Positions 26,037 to 35,830 of a stretch of 64,000 bases of DNA are shown in pieces. The DNA comes from CAVQRC01 sp963715045. Lineage in GTDB: Bacteria > Planctomycetota > Planctomycetia > Pirellulales > Lacipirellulaceae. Position numbers and translations under genes: made by a program. Under the pieces are notes generated by a model, which saw only the letters and a program-made list of their open reading frames with translations, was not told the DNA's origin and searched no databases. The first letter of the stretch is position 1. The number at the start of each line of letters is the position of its first letter. The DNA lies in the NCBI GenBank assembly GCA_963715045.1, contig CAVQRC010000004.1:806001-870000 (forward strand). Direction: 5' to 3'.

Positions 26037-27386
26037 ATGTCGCCGACGACCGATATTTCCGGTTTGCCCCGGGCGATTGCCGCCGCGTTTCTGGCCGATG
26101 AGCCGGTGGCTCACGCCGACCAGGGCAGTCGTCTAGCGACCGTCTTCACGCCTCCGGAACCCACGTCGCTGGAAAAGTCCGGGCTCACGGCCGCCGAACT
26201 CGAAGAACTCGTGCTCAAGTTGCTGCTCGCCCGGGGCGCATCCACAGGGCGGGATGTTGCCGACGAGGTGGCGATGCCGTTGCGGATCGTGGCCGAGACG
26301 CTTGATCGGGCCCGCGCTGAATTGCTCTTGGCGCTGAAGGGGTCCGCCGGACTCCACGACTTCATCTACGAACTGACGGAAGCCGGCTTCGAAAGGGCAC
26401 AGCGATTTTTTAAACGCTGCAGCTACGTCGGTGCGGCGCCGGTGCCGCTCGACGCGTACCTCGCGAGTGTGCACAAACAATCAATCCGCGAGGTCAAGCT
26501 CGAACTGGCGACTCTCTGTCAGGCGCTTGCCGATCTCCAGGTCCGACCCTCCATGGTCAGCCAGCTCGGGCAGGCACTCAACGCCGGCCGTGGACTGTTC
26601 CTCTACGGCCCACCCGGAAACGGCAAAACGAGCCTCGCGGAACGGCTCACGGCGGCCTATCCCACGCGAATCTGGATCCCCCGCACGGTCGGACTCAATG
26701 GTGAACTCGTACGACTGTATGACCCCAGCTGCCACCGTGAGGACCCCCAGATCGCCTCCGGAACGCAGCGCTTCGATCGCCGGTGGGTCTTGATTGAGCG
26801 GCCCACGATCATCGTCGGGGGAGAGCTCACGCTGGAAGCGTTGGACGTTCGCGTGAACCGGGGGACGGGCATCTCCGAAGCGCCTGTCCATATCAAGGCC
26901 AACGGAGGAACCTTTGTCGTCGATGATTTTGGACGCCAGCGAGTGACCTGCACCGAGATTCTCAATCGCCTGATCGTACCGCTGGAGAAGCATCGCGATT
27001 ACGTCAATCTGCCGAGTGGCCGCCAGGTACAGCTCCCCGTCGATCAGTTGATGATTTTCTCGACGAACCTCGCCCCGGCCGATCTGGTCGACGAAGCGTT
27101 TCTGCGGCGGATTCCCTACAAAATGGAAGTGCCCGATCCGACGGAGTCCGAATTCCGCGTGCTGTTCCACCGCGTCGCGACGGAGATGGGATTCGCTCCG
27201 AACCCCCTCGCGTTCGAGTATCTGCTGCGGAAATACTACTGTCCTCAGAAACGACCGTTCAGAAACTGTCATCCTCGGGATCTATTACGACAGATCGCCA
27301 ACCTGTGCGAATTCCACGACCTGCCGGTGGAGATCACCGCGGAGCACCTCGACGTCGCGGTCCGAAATTACTTTTCGGCGATGTAG
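26037..27386 (+). CDS. AAA family ATPase, planctomycete type
   Basis: An N-terminal winged-helix-like region (LTAAELEELVLKLLLARGASTGRDVADEVAMPLRIVAETLDRAR) is followed by an AAA module. Walker A is LFLYGPPGNGKTSLAERL, Walker B is GGTFVVDDFGRQ, and sensor-like MIFSTNLAPADLVDEAFLRRIPYK follows. The start ATG at 26037 has AGGGGAG upstream. Proteins of this layout are frequent in planctomycetes, and I do not know their cellular role. It is transcribed divergently from ffh. Confidence 0.85.
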   Translation: MSPTTDISGLPRAIAAAFLADEPVAHADQGSRLATVFTPPEPTSLEKSGLTAAELEELVLKLLLARGASTGRDVADEVAMPLRIVAETLDRARAELLLALKGSAGLHDFIYELTEAGFERAQRFFKRCSYVGAAPVPLDAYLASVHKQSIREVKLELATLCQALADLQVRPSMVSQLGQALNAGRGLFLYGPPGNGKTSLAERLTAAYPTRIWIPRTVGLNGELVRLYDPSCHREDPQIASGTQRFDRRWVLIERPTIIVGGELTLEALDVRVNRGTGISEAPVHIKANGGTFVVDDFGRQRVTCTEILNRLIVPLEKHRDYVNLPSGRQVQLPVDQLMIFSTNLAPADLVDEAFLRRIPYKMEVPDPTESEFRVLFHRVATEMGFAPNPLAFEYLLRKYYCPQKRPFRNCHPRDLLRQIANLCEFHDLPVEITAEHLDVAVRNYFSAM

Positions 27387-27458
27387 CGGATGCGGGACGG
27401 GGATTACCAGATTCAAGTGCCCCCCACCGTTCGCTCGCCAGGTCCTGTCTGGCAAAGG

Positions 27459-28343
27459 TCATCGTCCTGTGTCCCGCGCGGCAAATTCGCGTGCCTGGGC
27501 AACGATATCGACTCCGACGGCTTCGCTGAACGCCGCGACAAGCCGTTTGAAGGCCGGACCGGCAATTCCCGTCGGATCGACCTGCTGGCCGTCAATGGAA
27601 CTGACCGGCAACAGGAAGGGAGTCGTACTGCACAGCAGAATCTCATCCGATTCCCGCAACCATTCAGGCGGACAATCGTGGTACTGCATCGCGAGGCCGA
27701 CCCGCGCCGCGAGTTCCGCCACCACCGCCAGACTGACACCCGGCAGGATGTAATCCAGCCGGGGGGAGAGAATGGTCTCGTCACGAACCAGCAGCACGTT
27801 GGCCGTCGACGCTTCCGCCACGAATCCTCTCTGATCGAGGAGCAGGGCTCGGGATGCGGGATCTGCTGCCTGAGCGTCGGCATCGGCAAGAAAGTAGTGA
27901 ATCCGGCTGCGGCACTTCAATGCCGGGGGCCAACAAGTGTCGGGAACCTGTCTCCAACGACTCGTGATCAGGGCTTGACCCGTCTCGTAGAGCTCTGCGT
28001 GCCGGCTGAACGGAATCGGCATCGTGTAAACGCAGACCGTGGGAGCGGGAGTGACGAAGACGACAATCGACAAGTCGTCCCCTGTTTCCAGGAGGGGATG
28101 GTTGCGGACGACGATCTCCTCAATGACCGGGCGGAGGGCCATGGTGAAACCGGGGCCGTCCAGCCGCATCCAGCTGAGTGAGCGGGCGAGACGCTGTAAG
28201 TGCTCGTCGAGGCGAAAGACCCGACCCTCGAACGTTCGCAGTCGCTCACTCGCAGTGGCTCCCATCAGGAACCCCACGTCGTTAACGTCGACGGACAGTG
28301 ATTCGGGTGGGATCCACTCTCCGTTCAGGTACGCAATCGTCAT
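27459..28343 (-). CDS. Class IV PLP aminotransferase (branched-chain/D-amino acid/ADC lyase type)
   Basis: The start MTIAYLNGEWIPPESLSVDVNDVGFLMGATASERLRTFEGRVFRLDEHLQRL is the fold type IV N-terminus. The PLP Lys is likely in ALKCRSRIHYFLADADA, and the Glu-containing FVAEASTANVLLV motif follows the family spacing. The sequence alone does not separate BCAT, D-amino acid aminotransferase and 4-amino-4-deoxychorismate lyase. The length of 294 residues fits all three. Confidence 0.85.
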   Translation of the reverse strand: MTIAYLNGEWIPPESLSVDVNDVGFLMGATASERLRTFEGRVFRLDEHLQRLARSLSWMRLDGPGFTMALRPVIEEIVVRNHPLLETGDDLSIVVFVTPAPTVCVYTMPIPFSRHAELYETGQALITSRWRQVPDTCWPPALKCRSRIHYFLADADAQAADPASRALLLDQRGFVAEASTANVLLVRDETILSPRLDYILPGVSLAVVAELAARVGLAMQYHDCPPEWLRESDEILLCSTTPFLLPVSSIDGQQVDPTGIAGPAFKRLVAAFSEAVGVDIVAQAREFAARDTGR

Positions 28344-28429
28344 TGCTCGAAAGGCAGGGCGACAGGGAAGGGAAGGGCTACAGCGTCAGGCTTCGGCATG
28401 CGGAGTCAGCAGGATATGGCATGCGAAGC

Positions 28430-29614
28430 TTAGGGAGAATCACCCGCCGGCAGGCACGCTAACTGGATCACGGCCAGTTCCGGAGGGCAGTTCCACCGCA
28501 GCGGTGCGAGATGCGAAGTTCCTCGGCTGACGTGCATCACCGTCTCACCCCGCTGGAAAATTCCCGATGCGTACTTGGTGCCCTGACGGCTGGGCGCGAC
28601 GATGGCCCCGAACAGCGGAATCCGGATCTGGCCCCCGTGGGTGTGGCCGGCCAGAACCAGATCGAAATCGGCTTGCTCGGCCCAGTGGAATTCGTCCGGT
28701 GAGTGCGACAGCAAAATCCGCAGCGGGAGTCCGGACGGCCGCCGCGGCGGCATCGTCCGAGGGTCCGCCGCGGGTGGGAACCAGGGAAGCTCATTGCCCG
28801 CGATGACGACCGCCTCGCCGGCGATCTCGAGTTCCAGCCATCGCCCACCGATATATGTCAGCCCGGCCTCGATCAACAGGTCGACGGCTCGGAAGTAGTC
28901 GACTCGTTGATCATGATTCCCGAGCACGAAAAACACGCCGTGCGGCGCATGCAGCTTGGCCAATGTCTCGCCGATCCAATCCAGGCACTGGTCGCGGTCG
29001 AAAAGATCCCCGGTAATCACGATCAGATCCGGATTCAACGCGTTCGTCTGAGATGCCACCTCTGCGAAATAGTGCTTCGTTATCCGCCCGCTCATGTGCA
29101 GGTCGCTGAGGTGGGCGATTCGCAGCCCTTCGTGCACGGGCGACAGCCGGGGGATGCCCAGACGTTTGTCATGAACTGATAGCTGCGTCGCTTCGTTGCC
29201 CGGCAGACGGCTCAGCCAACCCGGTACTCCCTCGGCCACGATCGGCGGCCCTCCCGTTTCCGCGAACTTGATCACGAACGTATGGTTTTTCAGCAACGCA
29301 TCACACGGCTGCACGCGGGTACAGAAGAAGAGCCAATCAGCCAGCGAGGCGACCGCCACCAAGGCACAGCATGCCGCGTAAGGCAGCAGTACGACACGAA
29401 TCGATGTCGGAGGCCAGGACGTACGGCCATGGTTGGCATAGTCGGCGACCAGCAGGAGCGGTACCGCGACGATCGCTGCCCCGCTCACAAGTGTCAGGGT
29501 ATCGATGAGAATTCTTCGGATCGGCCAGGCGTGCAGCCGATTCACGAACGACACCCATAACACGACGTGGCCCACTCCGCCCAACCACAGCAGCACGATC
29601 TCGAGGGCATCCAT
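28430..29614 (-). CDS. Membrane-anchored metallophosphoesterase
   Basis: About the first 120 residues hold several TM helices (IVLLWLGGVGHVVLWVSFV, LTLVSGAAIVAVPLLLVADYA, LLPYAACCALVAVASLADWLFF). The metallophosphoesterase motifs follow: IAHLSDLHMSGRI, VITGDLFDRD, VLGNHDQRV and LAGHTHGGQIRIP. The layout resembles YkuE/YaeI-type phosphoesterases. MDALEIVLL at 29614 is the preferred start. The frame to 29653 lacks support. The gene lies 7 bases downstream of the regulator on the same strand. Confidence 0.88.
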   Translation of the reverse strand: MDALEIVLLWLGGVGHVVLWVSFVNRLHAWPIRRILIDTLTLVSGAAIVAVPLLLVADYANHGRTSWPPTSIRVVLLPYAACCALVAVASLADWLFFCTRVQPCDALLKNHTFVIKFAETGGPPIVAEGVPGWLSRLPGNEATQLSVHDKRLGIPRLSPVHEGLRIAHLSDLHMSGRITKHYFAEVASQTNALNPDLIVITGDLFDRDQCLDWIGETLAKLHAPHGVFFVLGNHDQRVDYFRAVDLLIEAGLTYIGGRWLELEIAGEAVVIAGNELPWFPPAADPRTMPPRRPSGLPLRILLSHSPDEFHWAEQADFDLVLAGHTHGGQIRIPLFGAIVAPSRQGTKYASGIFQRGETVMHVSRGTSHLAPLRWNCPPELAVIQLACLPAGDSP

Positions 29615-29621
29615 GGTCTGA

Positions 29622-31322
29622 TTAATTGTCTTCGCGGGCGACGATCGTCTCAACCGTCTCCAAGAGCTGGTCCAGACGGAAAGGCTTGTACAGTACCGCC
29701 TTCAGGCCGGCCTGACGAGCTTTCACGATAGTGTGGCCCGGGTCGTAGCCGAAGCCCGTCATCAAGATCAGGGGAACTTCGGCGAGCGTCTCCTGGAGCT
29801 TGAGCATCAACTCGTATCCCGTCATGTCCGGGAGCCGCACATCCGCGATCATCGCGTCGTAGCGGAAGTTCGGTCCCAGGTTCTGCACCATCAGGCTGGC
29901 TTCACGACCATCGTGCGCCGTTTCCACGACGCAGCCGTACCGCTCCAAAAGCGAATGCGCTGCCGATCGGACCGCATCGTCCTCATCGACCACGAGAATC
30001 CGCTTGCCCGCCAGCTTCGGACGGGTCGCGCCCCGCAGCGACATTGGCTGCGCCTCGACGGGCGCCATCGACTGGCCAATGCTCTGGATCACCTGTTTGA
30101 TGTCGCGAGCATTGCGGAGGATCTGCTGCAGTCGTTGCACGACCTCCGGCTCATGCCCGATGTACTTCTCCATGATGTTGACGGCATCGTTGAGAATGGC
30201 GTCGACCGGCAGGGCCACCGCGCTGTGGATCGCTTCCACGCTCTTGGCTGCCGTGGTCACGTTTTCCGCAGCGAGAATATCGAGTGTGTTGAGGGCCAGG
30301 GCAATGTCGCGGGAAAATAACTCCAGAAACTGCAGGTCGTCGTCGTCGAACGCGTTGGCCGTGGGGCTCTCGACATTGAAGGTCCCGATCACCTGATCGT
30401 GAAATAGCAGCGGCACGGTCAGCGAACTCCGGGCGTCGATTGCTCCTTCGATATACAAGGGATCTTGAGAAGTATTGTCGCAGAGGTAGCTCTTGCCGGA
30501 GTGGGCCACAAACCCCGTCACACCGTTCCCCTCCGGCGATGCTTTGAGCCGCCGGGCTTCTGCCTCGGGCTTCATTCCCACAGCCAGCAGCGGCTCCAGA
30601 TACCCGGTCTTGGGATCCAGCAGACGAAGCTCGATGACATCGTACTGCAGCAGATCTTTGGTGTAGTGAAGGATATTCGCTTTAAACAGCTCGATCCGTT
30701 CCTCAAACGACATCCGCGCGACTTCGTCGGGAGTCAGGTCGGCCAGTTCACTCCCGGCTTCATGGATCGCCCGCAGCTTTTGCTGCTGCAGCGTTTGATC
30801 GCTGACGTCACGGACGGTCACAATCACGCGGTCCGCCTTGCCCTCGTCCACGACCGGGGCCACGTGAAGTTCGAAAAAGCGGTTGTCCTGGGTCCGCAGA
30901 CGCGATGTGCATGGATTGTGAGAGGCGAACGAGTACTGCAGCGGCGTAAACTGCGGCCCCATGATTTCGGGTGCGCCCAGCACCTGGTAGAAGTCGCGAC
31001 CCACCACATTGTCAAAGCCGAACCATTCCCGCAGCCGGCCATTACTCCACTGGATCTTGTTGTCGGCGTCCAGCAGCACGACACCATCCGGAAGGCCCTC
31101 CAGGATCCGTTCTTTCTGCAACAGCCGGCCGACTTGAACCGCGTCGCTGAGGTGGTCGGACTCGACATACATTCCCGAAAACGGCTCCCGCGCCAAGCAC
31201 GCTAACGCACGCGAAGGCGAAGTCGCTTCGACAATATCGAAGTCGTCGGCGAGACGCTCCTGGACGGGACTGGGGTGGGTGTGTTTGACGCCCAGATACA
31301 GAATCTTTGGATGGTCGACCAA
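29622..31322 (-). CDS. PAS-GAF-receiver signalling protein without kinase domain
   Basis: The N-terminal part holds a short receiver-like segment, then a PAS domain (LEGLPDGVVLLDADNKIQWSNGRLREWFGF). A GAF domain follows (GVTGFVAHSGKSYLCDN, SSLTVPLLFHDQVIGTFNVES), then a helical linker. The C-terminal receiver is complete (RILVVDEDDAVRSAAHSLLERYG, acceptor Asp in MIADVRLPDMTGYE, Lys in LYKPF). No histidine kinase or output domain is present. The TTG at 31322 is chosen because GGAGAAG lies seven bases upstream. The frame to 31427 is unlike the family. Confidence 0.8.
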   Translation of the reverse strand: MVDHPKILYLGVKHTHPSPVQERLADDFDIVEATSPSRALACLAREPFSGMYVESDHLSDAVQVGRLLQKERILEGLPDGVVLLDADNKIQWSNGRLREWFGFDNVVGRDFYQVLGAPEIMGPQFTPLQYSFASHNPCTSRLRTQDNRFFELHVAPVVDEGKADRVIVTVRDVSDQTLQQQKLRAIHEAGSELADLTPDEVARMSFEERIELFKANILHYTKDLLQYDVIELRLLDPKTGYLEPLLAVGMKPEAEARRLKASPEGNGVTGFVAHSGKSYLCDNTSQDPLYIEGAIDARSSLTVPLLFHDQVIGTFNVESPTANAFDDDDLQFLELFSRDIALALNTLDILAAENVTTAAKSVEAIHSAVALPVDAILNDAVNIMEKYIGHEPEVVQRLQQILRNARDIKQVIQSIGQSMAPVEAQPMSLRGATRPKLAGKRILVVDEDDAVRSAAHSLLERYGCVVETAHDGREASLMVQNLGPNFRYDAMIADVRLPDMTGYELMLKLQETLAEVPLILMTGFGYDPGHTIVKARQAGLKAVLYKPFRLDQLLETVETIVAREDN

Positions 31323-31695
31323 GCAGTAACTTCTCCGTTCCAGTACCGCCGCGTTAGCTGACTCGGTTGGTCCCGGTCGCGGAAGCGGTTGTTCGCAGCA
31401 GTCCGCGCGGCAGCCGAACACGCCCAACGGCTACACGGCCTGGTGGGTGCCCGCCAGGCAGGCAGGAGGGATTTGTAGACGCCCCGGTTCTCGTTTCCCA
31501 GTAGGCAGGGCGGAATGCATTTCAGATCCTGTAAGCAAGCGTACGTCTTAGGAATCAAACCAAACGGATTCGCCCGTAGTATACCGCTACCGACACGCAA
31601 ACAACAACGGGATTGCGGAGCGAGATGAAGTGGTCGGGCGGCAGAAAGGGTCGGGAACGTCGGGCGACTCGCGCGATCCCAGATGCCGGGCGGCC
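31323..31695. other. Intergenic stretch without a recognisable gene
   Basis: It is bounded by two minus-strand genes, so it holds the upstream region of the PAS-GAF-receiver gene. I see no further ORF with coding character and no RNA gene. Confidence 0.4.
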
Positions 31696-32652
31696 TCAGC
31701 GGCGGCCAGGAAGCTTAAAACCTTCAGGCCGCGGTTCGTCTTGATTCTCTTCGAGTTGCTGGGTCGAGACGGATGCGTCTCTGACGCCATCCTCAGTGAT
31801 GGATCCATGGGCCGTCCACACAATGGCGTTGAGGACCAGTCGTCGAAAGTTGGCATCGCCCCAATTCCAGTGGAAGTGACCGCCAGTGAAGCCGAAGCTG
31901 CGGCCCTGGTTGGGACGCTCGAAGGCCCAGGCAACATGCTGCGGCTCGCCCTTGGCAAGGGCCTTGCGGACGAAAGGATTGCCGCTGTGTTTGCCGTCCG
32001 GGCGGCTTAACGTCGCTTCCGGCGGGTGCGCCGTGAGAATCGGTTCGACACCTTCCATGCGGGGACGAAATCGCATGTGGTAGTACCACTCGTCCTCGAT
32101 CGCAAAGGGCTCGATTCCCTGTGTGATCGGATGCTTCGGAAACGATTCGAACTGGGCCGTCCAATGCGGATTCACCGACCAGTCGGTCTCGAAATAGCCT
32201 CCCAGCCAAGCGAGCATCTGATTCCCCGGTCGGCCCTTGGGAACCTCGACCGCATAGTGAATACAGACCAGTCCGATGCCTCGATCCATCAGTCGATCCA
32301 TCTCATCCAGATGATCCATCACGACGTGTCCTCCGCCACCGTCGCAGTAGATCACGATCGTGTCGGCCGCATCCAGCAGGGCCGGCCGTTGTGGCCAGCC
32401 TCCGGAAACGATATCGGTCGTGAATCCCGCCGCGTGCTCATCGATCGCTCGTGCCAGGAGCATGCAACCAGCCTGATGTTCGTGTGCTCCATAACCGTGG
32501 CTGGGCTTCCCGGCGATAAACACCACCCGTTTCTCAGTGGAAGCCGACGTCTTGCTGAGATCGTCGCCGCGGGCCTGTGATGGCTCCCCGATCCGCCCCC
32601 ATCCAATCGTCACGATGACTGTCATCTGCACGATCGCTATCAAACTTCGCAT
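31696..32652 (-). CDS. ThuA-domain secreted protein
   Basis: A signal peptide is visible at the start (MRSLIAIVQMTVIVTIGWGRI). The ThuA-like core follows: RVVFIAGKPSHGYGAHEHQAGCMLLARA, TIVIYCDGGGGHVVMDHLDEMD, GIGLVCIHYAVEVPKG and RSFGFTGGHFHWNWGDANFRRLVLNAIVWTA. ThuA-like domains have a glutamine-amidotransferase-type fold, and in planctomycetes they are common in secreted carbohydrate-related proteins. The C-terminal tail is polar. The enzymatic function is unproven. Confidence 0.88.
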   Translation of the reverse strand: MRSLIAIVQMTVIVTIGWGRIGEPSQARGDDLSKTSASTEKRVVFIAGKPSHGYGAHEHQAGCMLLARAIDEHAAGFTTDIVSGGWPQRPALLDAADTIVIYCDGGGGHVVMDHLDEMDRLMDRGIGLVCIHYAVEVPKGRPGNQMLAWLGGYFETDWSVNPHWTAQFESFPKHPITQGIEPFAIEDEWYYHMRFRPRMEGVEPILTAHPPEATLSRPDGKHSGNPFVRKALAKGEPQHVAWAFERPNQGRSFGFTGGHFHWNWGDANFRRLVLNAIVWTAHGSITEDGVRDASVSTQQLEENQDEPRPEGFKLPGRR

Positions 32653-32841
32653 CGATCTGGCTCCCGAGAGTCACAGGGTCCACATATCAGGTCCAAACGG
32701 TACAGACATCATAGCGGCGTCCAGGGACCGCTGGCCATTGCCGATCCGACTCGAACGCAGCCCTGCCGGCGAGCTACACTTCCCAAAACTCGTCCTCGTG
32801 CTGTGCCGTTATCAGCTTTCCCAACGTGGAGCAACGTTGCG

Positions 32842-33669
32842 ATGTGCCGGATTTGTGTGTTTCGTCTTCGTCGAAAAGTTTGCCGCTCGCGGGTCGGTCT
32901 GACCGCCGTCGAATTCATGGGCTGTCTTGCGGCCGTTGCCGCCGGAATCTGGATCGGAGCCGTCTACACGGGGATCAACCTTCCCCAGACCGCTGGCGTG
33001 CTCATCGGCAAGGCCGGTCTCCCGGTCCCAGAAGTGCTCGCAGAGGCAACCGAACCGGGTGTCGACGCCGAGCGGGCGGTCGCCCCGGCGCACGCGGAAG
33101 GGTCCGACGTGACCGCGGAGAGTCCTTCAGAGAAAGACGGCATCGAGAGCCTGGAAGCCTCGATTCGCCGCGCTGCCGTGGCTGAGGACGCCTCTCCGGC
33201 AGCTCCGCCCGAGGACAACAGTCGGGCCCGGCTCGCGCGACGCGGCCAAGCCACGCTCGAGTACTGGAATCGTCTCAATTCAGTGATGGCCGAAGAGGAG
33301 ATCATGCGGCAGGTTCCCGATGATGGGCTGACTGCCGGCAATGCGGTTGCCTTCCTCGTGCACCGCAAGGAGGCCGCCGAGTTCGCTGCGGACTCGATCG
33401 CGGCCATTCCGAGTGACGATGTCGATCCGCAGGTCGTCGACCTGGCAGGTAACATCAGCCAATGGTATCGCCGTGGTATCTCACAAGCCGAAATGGCAAT
33501 TCAATTGATGGGGTCCGATCCCGCTTCCCGCCGTGGCTCGCCCGGCAAGCAGTGGCAGACCAGAGAACGGCAGCATCAACAGGAAGTGGAACTCATTAAT
33601 CGACGGGGGGATGCGCTACGCGGCACCCTGATCGGAACCTACGGCCTCGATTTCCCCGATTTGAAGTGA
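32842..33669 (+). CDS. Membrane-anchored protein of unknown function
   Basis: I do not recognise the family. Starting at ATG 32842 there is a basic N-terminus (RLRRKVCRSRVGLTAVEF) and one TM segment (CLAAVAAGIWIGAVYTGI). A long polar, Ala/Glu-rich domain follows. Its last 110 residues are helical (VAFLVHRKEAAEFAADSI, WYRRGISQAEMAIQLM). It is probably anchored with the C-terminal domain outside the cytoplasm. The neighbours are convergent or divergent, so it is likely monocistronic. Confidence 0.6.
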   Translation: MCRICVFRLRRKVCRSRVGLTAVEFMGCLAAVAAGIWIGAVYTGINLPQTAGVLIGKAGLPVPEVLAEATEPGVDAERAVAPAHAEGSDVTAESPSEKDGIESLEASIRRAAVAEDASPAAPPEDNSRARLARRGQATLEYWNRLNSVMAEEEIMRQVPDDGLTAGNAVAFLVHRKEAAEFAADSIAAIPSDDVDPQVVDLAGNISQWYRRGISQAEMAIQLMGSDPASRRGSPGKQWQTRERQHQQEVELINRRGDALRGTLIGTYGLDFPDLK

Positions 33670-33717
33670 CGCGGGCTCCGTCTCTTACGCGGCTTGCGCG
33701 ACGCGGATGCGACTCGC

Positions 33718-34665
33718 TCAACGATGGTGGCGGTCGGGATACCAGGGCCAATAGGATCGTGGCCGGACCCCGAAATGCACTTCGACGCCGAAGGTCGCGG
33801 TAACGTTGTGCATTGTATCGACGGCACCGCCAGAGAACGCGAGGTTGTCGGAGACGTCGAACCGCCAGCTCAGCCATCGCCGCCAGAAGTGCTTGATCCC
33901 AATGCCAATCGGAACGGAGAACAGCCGATTCTGCAGCCGCACACCTTGCTCGTCACGAAAATCAACCTCGGTCAGCCCGAGACCGATCGAAGCGAAAGGC
34001 CGAACGCGCGAGTCGCCCCATGGATAGTACATCGCATTGATGTCCGTCCAGAACAATTCGCCGGTCCGCTCATATTGCGGCATCGTCTGGCTGTTCAACT
34101 TTGGGGATGCCCACGCCAACCGCCACTCCGTACCAAAGTAATGGTCAAGATCCGCACCGAGTTGGAGCCCGAACATTAGGGTCGGGTCCTGCGTGACGCG
34201 ATCGGACTGGATGCTGTCGCCAAACAGTGCACCTGTCCGCCAGCCGACGTGATAGGGGCGATTCAGCCAGCTCGACGCGACCAGGGGATCGCCAAGACCG
34301 ATGTACCTTCCGTCCATCGCCGTGTTGCGAAACGCCAGGGCGAGATATTCGCGGGTGGTCGCCACCACGCCATGGCCGCCTCGGATGACGCTGTCCAGAA
34401 CGGGCGTGGCCGGATATCCCGCAGAATCGATCCCGCCGCCGTCGTGCGGATAGACTTCCCCGGTTTGTCTGAGGCTGCATGCCGGACAGCCGCAACTCGA
34501 TCCGCCGCGTTCTCGGTTCACCTGCTCGCCGAGCTGCTTCCCGTAAGCGAAGCGGACCGCATGAGGATCGTTGCTCTCCTGACCACTTACCGGAGACAGC
34601 GTGTTCGTCCCCAGCACGAGGAGCAGGCCAACCGCACGCCAGGCAGATTGCGGAAACCTCTTCAT
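33718..34665 (-). CDS. Outer-membrane beta-barrel-like protein
   Basis: A signal peptide is visible from MKRFPQSAWRAVGLLLVLGTNTLSPVSG. Later strands alternate and end in aromatic residues (VGWRTGALFGDSI, LMFGLQLGADLDHYFGTEWRLAWA, VRPFASIGLGLTEVDF, FSVPIGIGIKHFWRRWLSWRFDVSDNLAF, VTATFGVEVHFGV). This is the look of a porin-like or OmpA-like barrel. A CGCPAC motif lies near the mature N-terminus. The start at 34665 is preferred over 34722 because it begins the signal peptide. The exact family is not identified. Confidence 0.7.
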   Translation of the reverse strand: MKRFPQSAWRAVGLLLVLGTNTLSPVSGQESNDPHAVRFAYGKQLGEQVNRERGGSSCGCPACSLRQTGEVYPHDGGGIDSAGYPATPVLDSVIRGGHGVVATTREYLALAFRNTAMDGRYIGLGDPLVASSWLNRPYHVGWRTGALFGDSIQSDRVTQDPTLMFGLQLGADLDHYFGTEWRLAWASPKLNSQTMPQYERTGELFWTDINAMYYPWGDSRVRPFASIGLGLTEVDFRDEQGVRLQNRLFSVPIGIGIKHFWRRWLSWRFDVSDNLAFSGGAVDTMHNVTATFGVEVHFGVRPRSYWPWYPDRHHR

Positions 34666-34863
34666 AGGGCGTGTGGTTCGGGCATTCGTCCGGAGAGAGA
34701 AAAAGTGGCGGGATAGTCGCACCTGTGCCGTTTCGCGTCAATCCAGTTTCGCCGGCAAACCGCGGCGATTGCTCTGGGGCCGGAAGGGAATCCCGCGATA
34801 CAATCTCGGCCCGACCAATGCCCGCCGCTCCGAAACACAACGACGCGACTGTAGGTGAGATCG

Positions 34864-35604
34864 ATGCAGAGGGCCGTTGACGCACGAAGAGGTTTTCTCG
34901 CCCTCACCGTCCTGGCGGCAGTCGCCTGCTTGCACCTGGCATGGTTCATCGAAGATGCCAGCAGAGCTGTGCTGGATGCCAGCGGAGCTCTGCCGGAATC
35001 GTCTGCAGCCACGTCTCAGCCTGCTCCCTCAGTACGCCAGGCCGTCCATCACACTCCGCCAACATCCTCCGCAGCGAAGGCCGCTCCTGCGGTCGCCATC
35101 GCCGCAGCCCGTCCGCCGGAAAGTCCCGAGGTCTTGGAGTTGCGGCACCCGCCGTTCGGGCTGTCGGAATCGACCGCACGCCCGCCCACCCACGCGGAGC
35201 CCAGCGGAATCAGCCCTTCCGCTGCTGCTGCGGTCCAGGAAATCGCTGCGATTCGATCGCTGCTGACACCAACCCACCTGGATCGCGGCGAATCCGGCGA
35301 GTTCGCAGCGACGCTCGCTCAAGTGATTGCCGCCAACGAGCAGGCCCCCGTCGAGTTGCCGCTCGTCGAGGCGCCGCCGGTCGTCCCGGTCGGGCGGTCA
35401 CACGTCGCGCTCGAGGCAGAAGCACTCGTCGAATCGACGGAGGTCAGCCGCGTAGTGTCCGCGAGTCTCCTGCAACACGCGGCTTCACTGGAAGACGGCG
35501 GCCATCCCGCGTGGGCGGATCGCCTGCGTGGTCTCGCCAGGGAAATGCAAGGATCTCTCCCGCCACCTCTCCGGCCAGAGCCACTGATTGGGGCCCACGA
35601 CTGA
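34864..35604 (+). CDS. Ala/Pro-rich membrane-anchored protein, unrecognised
   Basis: A signal-anchor follows the start (GFLALTVLAAVACLHLAWFIEDA). The rest is Ala-, Pro- and Ser-rich, with no recognised domain. The ATG at 34864 has AGGTGAG upstream, and a GTG at 34855 is possible. It precedes the secretion operon by about 225 bases and shares its strand. Whether it is part of that system is unknown. Confidence 0.55.
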   Translation: MQRAVDARRGFLALTVLAAVACLHLAWFIEDASRAVLDASGALPESSAATSQPAPSVRQAVHHTPPTSSAAKAAPAVAIAAARPPESPEVLELRHPPFGLSESTARPPTHAEPSGISPSAAAAVQEIAAIRSLLTPTHLDRGESGEFAATLAQVIAANEQAPVELPLVEAPPVVPVGRSHVALEAEALVESTEVSRVVSASLLQHAASLEDGGHPAWADRLRGLAREMQGSLPPPLRPEPLIGAHD

Positions 35605-35756
35605 GATTCTCCATCTGGCACGGCTCACGTGCAGGTCACCGGCCGGCTAGCTGCAGGCAACCCCGCATCCTGCCTTTCCTCCGGCCTGGTCGAGGCTGAC
35701 CAGGTGGTCGCAAGATCCGCAATCGGGGCAAGCTGCGGCGACTGGGTGAGCTCTCG

Positions 35757-35785
35757 TTGACACTCTATTCCGTGATCATTAGTCT
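35757..35785 (+). promoter_or_regulatory. Predicted sigma-70-type promoter for the secretion operon
   Basis: A perfect -35 box TTGACA (35757-35762) is followed after 17 bases by TAGTCT (35780-35785), which fits the -10 pattern TAnnnT. The GspE start at 35831 is 46 bases further on. Confidence 0.6.
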
Positions 35786-35830
35786 AAGGGCAGCTTGGGT
35801 TTAGTGACTTTGGAACAGGGACCATGTGGC

